Positions 51,067 through 59,942 of a stretch of 64,000 bases of DNA are shown here, piece by piece. The position numbers and the translations under genes were made by a program. Position 1 is the first letter of the stretch. Each line of letters begins with the position of its first letter. This stretch comes from an uncultured Acetatifactor sp. (GTDB taxonomy: Bacteria > Bacillota > Clostridia > Lachnospirales > Lachnospiraceae), in NCBI GenBank assembly GCA_947625475.1, contig CANQOL010000010.1, forward strand, positions 1 through 64,000, written 5' to 3'. The notes under the pieces are model-generated. The model worked only from the letters and a program-made list of their open reading frames with translations. It did no database searches and was not told the DNA's origin.

Positions 51067-53181
51067 ATGTTTGCAATCTATAAGAGAGAACTGGCGGCCT
51101 ACTTTCATTCCTTTATCGGATTTCTCTTTGTGGGCGCTTCCCTGTTTTTCCTGGGGCTGTATTTTACGGTGTACCAGCTCATGGCCGGCTATCCTTACAT
51201 TGCCTACACGGTTTCCGGCGTGATCTTTGTGTTTCTGCTCTCCGTCCCCATCCTGAGCATGCGGATTCTGGCGGAGGAACGCAGGAACCGGACGGACCAG
51301 CTGATTCTGACGGCCCCGGTGACGGTGGGGCAGGTGGTTTTGGGGAAATATCTGGCCATGGAGACGATCCTTGCCGTTCCCACTTTGATTTTCTGCTTCT
51401 ATCCTCTGATTATGACGGCCTACGGCACCGTTCCTCTGGGGGAGGGATATCTGGCCATTTTGGCCTACTTCCTTTTCGGCAGCACTGCCATTGCCTTAGG
51501 GATGCTGGTTTCCTCTCTGACGGAGAGCCAGGTGATCGCCGCGGTGCTGGGCTTCGGCCTGTTGTTTTTGGGCTATATGATGTCCTCCATCTGTTCCCTG
51601 ATTTCCGCCACGGGGAATCTGCTCACCAGGATCCTTAGCTGCTTTGATCTGTACAGCCCCTTTGCGGCCATGCTGAACGGGACCCTGGATGTGAGCGCCG
51701 TGGTGTACTTTTTGTCTGTGGCGGGCTTTGCCCTGTTTTTGACAACCCAGTCCATCCAAAAGCGCCGCTACAGCGTCTCTGTAAAAACCCTGGGCTTCGG
51801 GGCCTACAGCGTCGGTACGGTGGCTTTGGCCGCCGCGGTGACGGTGGCGGTGAATTTGGTGGTGCGCGCCATGCCCGTCTCCTGGACCAGCCTGGATCTG
51901 ACCTATGAGAAGCTGTATTCCCTGACGGATCAGACCAAGGAATTTGTGGACAAAATGACGGAGGATGTGACGATCTATGTGCTGGTGAAGGAGTCTGATG
52001 AGGACGCGGTCCTGGGCCAGACCCTGGACCGGTATCAGGATCTTTCCGACCATATCCGGGTGGAATATGTGGATCCCACGGTGAATCCCCGGTTCCACAC
52101 CCAGTACACCACGGGGAGCGTCACCATGAACAGCCTGATTGTGGTCAGCGGCCTGCGCAGCACGGTGGTGGATATGGGGGATATCTATGAAGAGAGCTTT
52201 GACTACAGCACCTATACCTCCGAGATCACCGGCTATGACGGAGAGGGACAGATTACCAGCGCTCTTGCCTATGTGACCAGCACGGATCTGCCCAAGGCAT
52301 ATCTGACCCAGGGCCACGGGGAGCAGACGTTAAGCGCGGACTTTGAGGAAGCCCTGTCCAAGGAGAATGTGGAGCGGGGGACGGTCAACCTGATGGACCA
52401 GGATCAGGTGCCGGAGGATGCCTCCTGCCTGATTGTGAACGGCCCTGCCACTGATTTTTCCTCCGACGACGCGGATAAGGTGATCGACTATCTGGAGCAG
52501 GGGGGCAAGGTGATACTTGTGACCCAGTATGCCCAGGAGCCCCTGGAGAATGTGAACCGGATCCTGGACTATATGGGACTGTCCCTGGCTCCCGGCATGG
52601 TGATGGAGCAGGATGAGAGCTGTTACTATCAGGTGCCCTTCTATCTGCTGCCCAAGGTGGGATACTCCGCCTACACGGCCGGGATCTACGGGGAATATTA
52701 TGTGTTCGCCCCTTACGCACAGGGCTTTACCGTGACGGATCCGGACCGGGAGGATATTGCCTACGACAGCTTTTTAACCACCTCGGACAGCGCTTTCGCC
52801 CGGCAGGATCTGGAGAACACGGAGGATCTGACGAAAAAGGAGGGGGATGCGCAGGGGCCCTTTGTGCTGGGGGTAGAGGCGGTGAAGACCCTGGAGAACG
52901 GGGAGGAATCGGTGCTGGTGGCCTACTCCTGCAGCCAGATGTTTACGGATGCCGCCAGCCAGATGGTCAGCGGGGCCAATCAGATGCTTTTCACCAACAC
53001 GGTGAGCAGCTTCGCGGATCATGAGACCAGCGTGTCCGTGCCTGTGAAGAGCTACGAGGTATCCACCCTGATGGTGCCGGCCTCCTCCAAGAGACTGCTG
53101 GGGATCCTGGTCACAGGCGTGCTGCCTCTTGGCTGCCTGGCGGCCGGCCTGGTGATCTGGCTGCGCAGGAGGCGGAGGTAG
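51067..53181 (+). CDS. GldF-GldG fusion (ABC permease plus auxiliary domain)
   Basis: The 704-residue protein has six membrane segments in residues 1-235, of the ABC-2 permease type (IYKRELAAYFHSFIGFLFVG). A further span at ~240-262 is followed by a large extracytoplasmic GldG-type domain (about 265-670) with LSDHIRVEYVDPTVNP and ASCLIVNGPATDFSSDDADK, and a final membrane anchor (about 680-698) ending RRRRR. GldF and GldG belong to gliding/secretion ABC transporters in Bacteroidetes, but Clostridia use the same module without gliding, for an unknown envelope job. It overlaps no gene but lies 1 nt from the ATPase. Confidence 0.9.
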   Translation: MFAIYKRELAAYFHSFIGFLFVGASLFFLGLYFTVYQLMAGYPYIAYTVSGVIFVFLLSVPILSMRILAEERRNRTDQLILTAPVTVGQVVLGKYLAMETILAVPTLIFCFYPLIMTAYGTVPLGEGYLAILAYFLFGSTAIALGMLVSSLTESQVIAAVLGFGLLFLGYMMSSICSLISATGNLLTRILSCFDLYSPFAAMLNGTLDVSAVVYFLSVAGFALFLTTQSIQKRRYSVSVKTLGFGAYSVGTVALAAAVTVAVNLVVRAMPVSWTSLDLTYEKLYSLTDQTKEFVDKMTEDVTIYVLVKESDEDAVLGQTLDRYQDLSDHIRVEYVDPTVNPRFHTQYTTGSVTMNSLIVVSGLRSTVVDMGDIYEESFDYSTYTSEITGYDGEGQITSALAYVTSTDLPKAYLTQGHGEQTLSADFEEALSKENVERGTVNLMDQDQVPEDASCLIVNGPATDFSSDDADKVIDYLEQGGKVILVTQYAQEPLENVNRILDYMGLSLAPGMVMEQDESCYYQVPFYLLPKVGYSAYTAGIYGEYYVFAPYAQGFTVTDPDREDIAYDSFLTTSDSAFARQDLENTEDLTKKEGDAQGPFVLGVEAVKTLENGEESVLVAYSCSQMFTDAASQMVSGANQMLFTNTVSSFADHETSVSVPVKSYEVSTLMVPASSKRLLGILVTGVLPLGCLAAGLVIWLRRRRR

Positions 53182-53362
53182 AGGACTGAGACGGCCGGTC
53201 CCGGGCCGGTGCCTGGAGATCCGGCTGCCCGGGAGACGTCAGCGGAGGTCTGAGACGGCAGCGCCCCGGGCCGGTGCCTGGAGATCCGGCTGTCCGGGAT
53301 ACGTCGGCAGAGGACTGAGACGGCAACACCGGGGGCCGGTGCCTGACGGTCCGGCCCCGGAG
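53173..53362 (+). repeat. 65-bp minisatellite between GldFG and DUF4340 genes
   Basis: Almost three copies of a 65-bp unit, with CTGAGACGGC at 53185, 53250 and 53315. The first unit begins in the last codons of the permease gene. The unit also contains GGGCCGGTGCCTGGAGATCC. Confidence 0.85.
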
Positions 53363-53394
53363 GGTCATGGAAAGGGAAAGGAGTCCGTGGAATT

Positions 53395-53952
53395 ATGAAA
53401 AAGCAGAAAAAACAGCTGGGGATCCTGATTTTGGTGCTGGCGCTTCTGGGGGGAGCCTACGCTCTCCTGATGCGCTACAACAGGGGTCTTGAGGAAAAGG
53501 AGCAGCAGGAGCCGGCGCTGCTGGTGGAGCTGGAGGACGGCAGCATTCAGAAGCTCTCCTACGACTATGAGGGGGAGCGCTACAGCTTTTACAAGGATGG
53601 GGAGGTCTGGAAATCCCAGGAGGATCCCCAGAAGAACCTGATCCAGACCCGGCTGCAGGAGATGGAAAACCACATGGAGCGGATTGAAATCCAGGATCAG
53701 ATTGACAATGTGACGGATCTGTCACAATACGGCCTGGATGAGCCCTCCCGCACCGTTCAGTTTGAGACCGGGGAGGAAAGCTATACGGTCTGCGTGGGGG
53801 ACTATAACTCCGTGGCGGGCGTGTATTATGTGTATCAGCCCTCCCAGCCCGCTATAGTTTACACCGTTGTCACCTCTGCCGTGGGCGGCTTTGACTATAC
53901 CTTAGAGGATCTGGTGGAGGAAGAGGAAAGCTCGGAGAGCACCGCTTCCTAA
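53395..53952 (+). CDS. DUF4340 membrane-anchored protein of the Gld operon
   Basis: The 185-residue protein has an N-terminal membrane anchor (about 7-26) and an outside DUF4340 domain (LSYDYEGERYSFYKDGEVWK, VTDLSQYGLDEPSRTVQF). DUF4340 proteins regularly follow GldG genes and probably help the transporter, but their role is unproven. It is short: many relatives have two or more repeats of the domain. It is preceded by AGGAGTCC. The downstream boundary is a mobilization remnant. Confidence 0.85.
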   Translation: MKKQKKQLGILILVLALLGGAYALLMRYNRGLEEKEQQEPALLVELEDGSIQKLSYDYEGERYSFYKDGEVWKSQEDPQKNLIQTRLQEMENHMERIEIQDQIDNVTDLSQYGLDEPSRTVQFETGEESYTVCVGDYNSVAGVYYVYQPSQPAIVYTVVTSAVGGFDYTLEDLVEEEESSESTAS

Positions 53953-53970
53953 GCTCATCGGGGATTCGTC

Positions 53971-54135
53971 TTTGAAGGGAACATGGAGAGGTATTTGTGC
54001 CATATCCACATTCATATTCGCATAGCTTTCATTCATACGCTCGTTGTGCCGCTCGTTTTTCTGCACATCCGCTGCGGTTAATTTGCCACACGGGCAACGC
54101 TCCAGTTCCCTTCCGCCAATCACATCACCTCCCAT
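53971..54135 (-). pseudogene. Plasmid mobilization/recombination protein (Mob/Pre) N-terminal remnant
   Basis: The minus frame reads KLTAADVQKNERHNERMNES then YANMNVDMAQIPLHVPFK. This is the HNERxNESY-xN motif of MobV/Pre-type relaxases, residues 18-55 of the frame. After it the sequence runs into the DUF4340 3' end, so the rest of a normally ~400-residue protein is gone. It marks a former mobile element at this joint. Confidence 0.7.
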
Positions 54136-54239
54136 TCTGCGGAAAGGGCGGGGGAACGGTTACGCAACTTTTTCAAAGTGCGCAACCCACTATGATACTT
54201 GGGGAAGAAAAAAGCATCCAAGTCAAAATCCAAATTTTA

Positions 54240-54743
54240 TTATCCCTTTGTATTGGTGAAAAATTGGAGCAATTCTTTACCGGATTCCGGCATTCCTCGT
54301 TTCATCCATTCAATCATCCAACCAAATATCCCATATGCCCAAAACGATTTCATGTATGCTTCAATGTTTGCCATTTCAGGAGTAATTTGAATAGCATTAA
54401 GTATTGTTTCCTGCATAATCAAAGTCATTCCTGCTTGATAAAGAATGGTGTAAAACTCTTTATGTCCTCTGTAAAAATCAAATAAAGAGGGAAAGAGGGT
54501 TTCCGGTGAAGATTCAGGATTCGTCTCATAGAGCTTCCCCCATTCTTTAATGAGCCGGTCAGACTCTTCCCGTAGGATATCCTCTTTGGTTTGAAAATTA
54601 CGATAAAAGGAAACTCTGCCGATCTGGGCTTTCTGTGTTAATTCGGTTATTGAAATATCAGCGATAGATTTCTCTTTCAAAAGCTCTAACAGGGCGTTTG
54701 TAATCTGTTGCTTTACATAGGTATTCTTTTGTTCGTTGTTCAT
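54240..54743 (-). CDS. TetR/AcrR family regulator
   Basis: The protein, about 167 residues, has the TetR helix-turn-helix (SIADISITELTQKAQIGRVSFYRNFQTKEDIL) in residues ~27-60 and a C-terminal ligand domain. It lies divergent from two hydrolase genes with 110 bp between starts, and a dyad in that gap is a likely operator. Two ATGs (54749 and 54743) are close. The open frame extends further upstream, across the promoter region, which is not expected to be translated. The gene is AT-rich. Confidence 0.88.
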   Translation of the reverse strand: MNNEQKNTYVKQQITNALLELLKEKSIADISITELTQKAQIGRVSFYRNFQTKEDILREESDRLIKEWGKLYETNPESSPETLFPSLFDFYRGHKEFYTILYQAGMTLIMQETILNAIQITPEMANIEAYMKSFWAYGIFGWMIEWMKRGMPESGKELLQFFTNTKG

Positions 54744-54773
54744 GTTCATGAGCCGATACAAACCTCCACAAAT

Positions 54774-54823
54774 TGTATCATTTTGACGAAACACTTGTTT
54801 CATCGCAGACAATATGATACATT
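54774..54823 (+). promoter_or_regulatory. Divergent promoter and probable TetR operator
   Basis: TTGTTT (54795-54800), 17-bp spacer, TACATT (54818-54823) would drive the hydrolases. The dyad TGTATCAT (54774-54781) / ATGATACA (54814-54821) surrounds an inner dyad GAAACA-CT-TGTTTC (about 54788-54801). Either could bind the TetR protein. Confidence 0.6.
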
Positions 54824-54852
54824 TATACAAACACATTGTCAAGGAAGAGCAT

Positions 54853-55806
54853 ATGAAAAAAATGATTAAAATACTTGGGACTGCCCTGTTAGTGTTTATC
54901 ATCGTAGCGGCAGTTCTCATATTTAAGGGGCTGAATGACTCGAAAAAATCCTCGGTAAAACCTGACTATTACAAGGATTTTATATCCTCCGCTCCATTGG
55001 AGCAGAAATATTCACAGCTTGGCCCGTATGAAGTATCTAACAAAGATTTTCCGTCAGAAAACACGTCAATTCAAAAATACCGTTTTTGGTATCCTGTTGA
55101 ACTTGAAACAACAGATCAACAGTACCCGGTTATTATCGCTGTCAATGCCAGCGGGACACCGGCTTATAAATATGAGGAGTGGTTTAAGCGCCTTGCATCG
55201 TGGGGGTTTGTGGTTGTCGGAAACGAAGATCCTCAAACAGGCACAGGAGAGACAACTTCAATCACACTTGACTATGTGATTCATTTATCGGAGGATCATA
55301 TCCTATACGGCAAGCTTGACGTTGAAAATATCGGCATTGCAGGCTTCTCACAAGGAGGGGCTGGCGCATTAGCCGCTGTGACCGAATACGAGAATGGGGA
55401 CGTTTACAAAGCAATGTTTACAGGAAGCGCTGCATACCCATTACTCGCGGGGAATATGGGTTGGCGCTACGATGTGTCGAAAGTACATATTCCGTATTTT
55501 ATGGCAGCAGGAACGGGGAAGTCCGATGATAATGGTGCAAAGGATCCCAGTAAAGAATATGCAGGGGTTGCGCCGCTGTCTTCTTTGATTGAAAACTATA
55601 ATCGGATTTCCGGCGATCATTTCAAAGTCCGGGGAAGAGCGGCGGGAGCAGAACATGAAGATATGCTTGCCCGCAGCGATGGATATATGACCGCATGGAT
55701 GCTCTATCAACTAACGGGCGACGAAGAGGCTGCCAAGGTATTCGTAGGGGACGATGCGGAAATTCTTAATAATTCAAACTGGAAGGACGTGGAGAAGAAT
55801 CAATGA
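54853..55806 (+). CDS. Alpha/beta hydrolase, membrane-anchored or secreted
   Basis: The product (317 residues) has an N-terminal hydrophobic segment (about 5-24) that anchors or exports it. The hydrolase fold has the nucleophile elbow GFSQGGAG (Ser about 165) and a late Asp/His pair. The region VIIAVNASGTPAYKYEEWFKRLASWGFVV resembles PET-hydrolase/dienelactone-type lipases. It is coupled to the next gene by an ATGA overlap and governed by the divergent TetR. Confidence 0.85.
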   Translation: MKKMIKILGTALLVFIIVAAVLIFKGLNDSKKSSVKPDYYKDFISSAPLEQKYSQLGPYEVSNKDFPSENTSIQKYRFWYPVELETTDQQYPVIIAVNASGTPAYKYEEWFKRLASWGFVVVGNEDPQTGTGETTSITLDYVIHLSEDHILYGKLDVENIGIAGFSQGGAGALAAVTEYENGDVYKAMFTGSAAYPLLAGNMGWRYDVSKVHIPYFMAAGTGKSDDNGAKDPSKEYAGVAPLSSLIENYNRISGDHFKVRGRAAGAEHEDMLARSDGYMTAWMLYQLTGDEEAAKVFVGDDAEILNNSNWKDVEKNQ

Positions 55807-56849
55807 ATACAGTGAAGGCAAATAAGAAACATAGGCTTCTGGAGGGCTTGCTGATTACGCTTTTCGTGATTGCTGCCCTTGCGATCGGAATATTTTTTCT
55901 GCTTATGACGCATACGCAGATCATTGTAGGGGCAATTCAAAATCTGTCACAAGGAACTGTCAATACAAAAAATTTGTATGAACCTTTGCATGAGCCTGTG
56001 CAGACTACAAAGGACAATGGGCAGTTTATTATTACTGAGATTCATTACTCGGATGATTTTCCAAACAGCTTTTTGGACATAACTTATCCCGACGAGAATG
56101 TTGATGTGCGGCGGCCGACTATGATTTATTTTCACGGAGGCGGCTTTTTTGGCGGCAGTAAGTGTGACGGCGACCCTTTGGCAGAATCGGACGCAACCTC
56201 GCTGCTCGACGATATTTGTTCAGAGGGATTTAACCTTGTAAATATCGACTATGCATTAGTACCCGAATACCACTTCCCAACTCCGGTTATACAAGCTAAT
56301 GAGGCTTTCCTGTTTCTAATGGATCATGCGGAAGAATACCATCTGAATATGGAGCAAATTGTTATCATGGGTTCTTCCGCAGGGGCGATTATCACAAGTC
56401 AGATTGGAAGTGTGATAACAAATCCAGAATACGCGGCATTGCTTGGAATAAATCCGGCTTTGAAGCCGGAACAGGTGAAAGCTTTAGTCATTGACGATGC
56501 ACCTTTAGCTTATGATAAATTTTCACTTGAAACAAAGATTTTGGTTGGGAATTATGTAAAAGGTTCTATTTTCCTGAGTAAAGAAGAAGTCAAGAAGTAC
56601 AACAATACGATGTGGATCACGGAAGATTATATTCCATCGGTTCTCTTGGGAAGCGAGTATTATGTTGATATGCGTGAAATGGACACAGCGCTTGAAGATT
56701 CCGGCGTAGAACATGAACTCATCGATCCGTTGGCTGAAAAGAATATTCTGATGCCTCATTGCTTTGTGGCAAATGAAAGAGTGGATGAAACCGCAAAAGA
56801 TGCTTATAACAGGATGATAGCGTTCATAAGCCAAAAGGTAAGCAACTAG
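55803..56849 (+). CDS. Alpha/beta hydrolase, HSL-type esterase
   Basis: The 348-residue protein has one N-terminal membrane segment (about 13-34). The esterase domain has the oxyanion HGGGFFGGS motif, the Ser motif MGSSAGA, and a late HCF histidine. This is the hormone-sensitive-lipase (family IV) type, acting on short acyl esters. It overlaps the upstream hydrolase gene by 4 nt. A strong terminator lies 45 nt after the stop. Confidence 0.88.
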   Translation: MNTVKANKKHRLLEGLLITLFVIAALAIGIFFLLMTHTQIIVGAIQNLSQGTVNTKNLYEPLHEPVQTTKDNGQFIITEIHYSDDFPNSFLDITYPDENVDVRRPTMIYFHGGGFFGGSKCDGDPLAESDATSLLDDICSEGFNLVNIDYALVPEYHFPTPVIQANEAFLFLMDHAEEYHLNMEQIVIMGSSAGAIITSQIGSVITNPEYAALLGINPALKPEQVKALVIDDAPLAYDKFSLETKILVGNYVKGSIFLSKEEVKKYNNTMWITEDYIPSVLLGSEYYVDMREMDTALEDSGVEHELIDPLAEKNILMPHCFVANERVDETAKDAYNRMIAFISQKVSN

Positions 56850-56887
56850 ACTATACTGCCAACTTTATGACTTCTTGAACACACGCC

Positions 56888-56929
56888 AAAAGGAAAAAGC
56901 CGCTATCGGTTGACAGCGGCTTTTTCCTA
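56888..56929 (+). terminator. Strong bidirectional terminator after hydrolase operon
   Basis: The stem AGGAAAAAGCCGCT/AGCGGCTTTTTCCT has a loop ATCGGTTGAC. The A run on one side and the T run on the other make it work both ways. Confidence 0.9.
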
Positions 56930-57050
56930 TGGGCAGGCATCAGTCGTAAATCAAATCGTTGTAAACAACCTCGGCGGCTTGTTTCCTTGCGCTTGTGGAG
57001 CTTGAAGTTTGTACCCTCGGGCAGATGTTTCATTTTTTTCAAATTCCCCG

Positions 57051-57079
57051 TTGACAAAAGTTGTCATAGGTGTTATGGT
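57051..57079 (+). promoter_or_regulatory. GntR-ABC operon promoter and operator
   Basis: TTGACA (57051-57056), 17-bp spacer, TATGGT (57074-57079). A dyad TTGACA-AAAG-TTGTCA begins in the -35 box, and AGTTACACAAGTAAT (57080 on) follows the -10 box. Either may be the GntR operator. Confidence 0.7.
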
Positions 57080-57135
57080 TAGTTACACAAGTAATGAACC
57101 AACAAACCATCCGGACAGAAAGAGAGCGAAAGCAA

Positions 57136-57537
57136 ATGAACGAGAGTCTGACACAGGAGAAATCCATCTACCTGCAGATTTGTGAGATGATCGAGACGGA
57201 TATCCTGCGGGGGATCCTGCTGGAGGAGGAGAGGGTGCCCAGCACTAACGAGCTGGCAAAATCCTACGCCATCAATCCGGCCACCGCCGCCAAGGGGATC
57301 AATCTTCTGGCCGGGGAGGGCATCCTGTACAAAAAGCGGGGGATCGGCATGTTTGTGGCGGCCGGCGCCAAGGAGAGGATCCTGCAGCGAAGGCGCAGTG
57401 CCTTCTACGACAACTACATCCGGAAGCTCCTGCGGGAGGCGGAGAGCATCGGGCTGGATCCGGAGCAGGTGATCCGGATGATACGGGAAAACGAAGCGCA
57501 GAATAAGGAGGAGAGGGATGGACGCACTGGTATGTAA
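57136..57537 (+). CDS. GntR-family regulator, YtrA type
   Basis: The 133-residue protein has a winged helix-turn-helix (residues ~10-78, with RVPSTNELAKSYAINPATAAKGINLL split across recognition helices) and only a short helical C-terminus, as in the YtrA subfamily. It usually represses the ABC operon it heads. The ATG at 57136 is about 50 nt from the promoter; another ATG at 57094 would make a longer N-terminus with little leader. Its 3' end overlaps the ATPase gene by 20 nt. Confidence 0.88.
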   Translation: MNESLTQEKSIYLQICEMIETDILRGILLEEERVPSTNELAKSYAINPATAAKGINLLAGEGILYKKRGIGMFVAAGAKERILQRRRSAFYDNYIRKLLREAESIGLDPEQVIRMIRENEAQNKEERDGRTGM

Positions 57538-58426
57538 GGGAATCACCAAGGTTTACGGAGGCAGAGAGGTGTTAAAGGATGTGGATCTGACTCTGGAGGA
57601 AGGGAAGATCTACGGGCTGATCGGCAGGAACGGGGCGGGCAAGACCACCCTGCTCTCCATCCTGTCCGCCCAGAATCCGGCCACTGCCGGGAGCGTCACC
57701 TTAGACGGACAGAGAGTCTGGGAGAACCAGAGGGCGCTGGGGGATATCTGCTTTGCCCGGGAGATCCCCGTGGCGGGCGAGGGCAGCACTTCTCTGGGGG
57801 CTCTGAAGGTGGGGGAGTACTTAAAGACCGCGGCCCTGTATTATCCCCGGTGGGACGGGGAGATGGCCCGGCGGCTGATCCGGGATTTTGAGCTGGATCC
57901 GCGCCGGAAGCTGGGCAGGCTCTCCAAGGGGATGCTGTCCATGGTTACCATTGTGGTGGCTCTGGCCAGCAAGGCCCGGTTCACCCTGCTGGATGAGCCT
58001 GTGGCGGGACTGGACGTGGTGATGCGGGAGGAATTCTACCGGCTGCTGCTGGAGGAATACGGGGAGAGCGGGCGCAGCTTTGTGGTGTCCACCCACATTC
58101 TGGAGGAGGCCTCCGCCGTCTTTGAAGAGGTAATCCTGTTAAAGGAGGGCCGGGTGCTTTTGAAGGAAAACACCGCCGATCTGCTGGAGAGGGCCTGCCG
58201 GGTGAGCGGCCTGGAGGAAAAGGTAAACCGGGCGGTGGAGGGGCTGGAGACCCATCACGGGGAGAGCGCGGGCCGGCGAAGGAGCGTCACCGTGCTGCTT
58301 AGGCCCGGGGAGAGGATCCCCCAGGATCCGGAGCTCTCCGTACAGCCCATGACCCTGCAGAATCTCTTTGTGGCTCTGTGCGGCAGGGAGGAGCAGACGG
58401 CTCCCCCGGAAGGGAGGAAGGGATGA
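57518..58426 (+). CDS. ABC transporter ATPase of GntR operon
   Basis: The 302-residue ATPase has Walker A GRNGAGKTT (about 36-44), signature LSKGMLSMV, Walker B FTLLDEPVAGLD and H-loop STHILEE. The signature is a variant (SKGM for SGGQ), as in YtrB-like ATPases. The C-terminal ~80 residues are specific to the subfamily. It overlaps its regulator and shares an ATGA with the first membrane gene, so the operon is tightly coupled. Confidence 0.9.
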   Translation: MDALVCKGITKVYGGREVLKDVDLTLEEGKIYGLIGRNGAGKTTLLSILSAQNPATAGSVTLDGQRVWENQRALGDICFAREIPVAGEGSTSLGALKVGEYLKTAALYYPRWDGEMARRLIRDFELDPRRKLGRLSKGMLSMVTIVVALASKARFTLLDEPVAGLDVVMREEFYRLLLEEYGESGRSFVVSTHILEEASAVFEEVILLKEGRVLLKENTADLLERACRVSGLEEKVNRAVEGLETHHGESAGRRRSVTVLLRPGERIPQDPELSVQPMTLQNLFVALCGREEQTAPPEGRKG

Positions 58427-59115
58427 GGGACAACAGGGTTTTGACCAGAAGCCTCCGGTTCTGGGGGCGGCAGGGCACAAAGATGGCCCTGGCGGGTGTT
58501 TCGGCTGCTCTGCTCTACGGCGTTTTCTTCGGGCTTATGCCCGGGGGTTACGGTGAAAAGCTCTTATGGGACGTGGTGCTCTTATATGAGGTGATCATGG
58601 GGATGGGGATGCTGGTGGCCCTTGGGTGCACGGGGATCTCCGCCCTGCTGCCCAGGGTGCTCTCCTTCGGCTCAGGCCGCAGGGAGGCCCTGTGGGGCCT
58701 GCAGTTCTCCTACGGGATCTATCTGCTGTGGATGCTGGCCCAGACGGCTCTCCTGGCATATGTGGCCGTGAAGGCCGCCCCGGGGGAGAGCGAGGTGAGC
58801 CTGCTCCTTGGGAGACTGGAGCCCGCATGGGGGAAGACGCTGCTGGGCCTGCTGGGAGGGTGCCTGATCCTGACGGGCCTCAGCCAGATCGGGGGAGTCC
58901 TGCTGCTGCAGACCAGGGTCAAAGGGGCCGCCCTTTTCTGGGTGGTTTTTGCCTGGGTGATATTTACGGCAGAGGTGATCCTGGGAGTCGGCCTTGTGGG
59001 TTTTTTGGCCAAGGGAGGGGCGGTGTGGATCCTGCCGGCGGCAGGCGCGGCCGTGTATCTGGCAAGCCTTATTTTGACGGAAAGGACGGTGGATCGCTGT
59101 GAGGTCCGGATATAA
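58423..59115 (+). CDS. Membrane subunit of GntR-type ABC transporter (1)
   Basis: The protein (230 residues) has six predicted membrane segments and no other recognisable domain. The coupling by ATGA to the ATPase gene and a 17-nt overlap with the next gene indicate a permease. In YtrA-type systems such permeases respond to cell-wall antibiotics or other envelope stress, which is inference here. Confidence 0.7.
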   Translation: MRDNRVLTRSLRFWGRQGTKMALAGVSAALLYGVFFGLMPGGYGEKLLWDVVLLYEVIMGMGMLVALGCTGISALLPRVLSFGSGRREALWGLQFSYGIYLLWMLAQTALLAYVAVKAAPGESEVSLLLGRLEPAWGKTLLGLLGGCLILTGLSQIGGVLLLQTRVKGAALFWVVFAWVIFTAEVILGVGLVGFLAKGGAVWILPAAGAAVYLASLILTERTVDRCEVRI

Positions 59116-59818
59116 GAGAAGCATTCTGTGGCAGCAGGGCAAAAGGCGGTTGAAGAATCTGATCGGCTACAGTGTGGTCATCCTGGGGGGCTTTCTGGCC
59201 GGCATCCTCATGATGTGGCTGATCGCCCGCTTCGGCGGAGGGGGAGTGCACCCGCCGAACTCCTGGATTCCCCTGGGCACGATCCTGGGGCTGCTGGTGG
59301 GCGCGGTTGTCCACGGATTCGTGGACAGTCTGATCTTTGCCCCGGAGTTTAATCTGGCGGTCTCCATGGGAGTCACCCGGAGGCGGTGGTGGCTGGGATA
59401 CGCCCTTTTCGGGGCCCTGGAGCTGGGTGTCATGTACCTGGAGGTGCTGGCCCTGGCGGGATTGGAGCGGGTCCTTGGGGAGGTGCTGTTTGGAGATCTG
59501 ACCCTGGCCCGGGAGATGGCGGGCTTCTGGGAAAAGCTCCCCGTCCTTGCGGCGGCGGGGGCCCTGCCTCTTTTGGCCGCGGAGCTGTGTATAGGGGCAT
59601 TGTTTCTGCGCTTTGGAAACAAGGTGCTTTGGGGCGTTTGGTTTTTGGCGATCCTGTGTCCCAACCTGCTGCACCGGGACTTAGGCCGCCTGGCCGGACC
59701 GCTGGGGGCCCTGCCGGGAGGGGCTCTGTGGGCGATTTTGGCCGGGGTTCTTTTCACTCTGCTTTTGACCCTCGTCAGCGCGGCTCTGGTGAGGAAGCAG
59801 AGGGTTACCTTCGGGTAA
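59099..59818 (+). CDS. Membrane subunit of GntR-type ABC transporter (2)
   Basis: The 239-residue protein begins at GTG 59099, within the end of the previous gene. It has a basic N-terminus (RSGYKRSILWQQGKRR), then six hydrophobic segments. It reads as the second permease of the exporter (ATPase plus two unlike membrane subunits). Confidence 0.7.
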   Translation: MRSGYKRSILWQQGKRRLKNLIGYSVVILGGFLAGILMMWLIARFGGGGVHPPNSWIPLGTILGLLVGAVVHGFVDSLIFAPEFNLAVSMGVTRRRWWLGYALFGALELGVMYLEVLALAGLERVLGEVLFGDLTLAREMAGFWEKLPVLAAAGALPLLAAELCIGALFLRFGNKVLWGVWFLAILCPNLLHRDLGRLAGPLGALPGGALWAILAGVLFTLLLTLVSAALVRKQRVTFG

Positions 59819-59866
59819 GGTGCGGCAGGAGTCACGGTGAGGGAACCCACCGTGCGGATTTTGCAG

Positions 59867-59895
59867 TTGCGCCCTGAGGGGACGGTGCATATAAT
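59867..59895 (+). promoter_or_regulatory. Possible promoter of CPBP gene at 59943
   Basis: A perfect TATAAT (59890-59895) is preceded at 17 bp by a weak TTGCGC (59867-59872). Confidence 0.5.
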
Positions 59896-59942
59896 GACAG
59901 TAAGAAAAATGGGAGCGCCTCTGGCGCGGGAAGGAGAATCCA

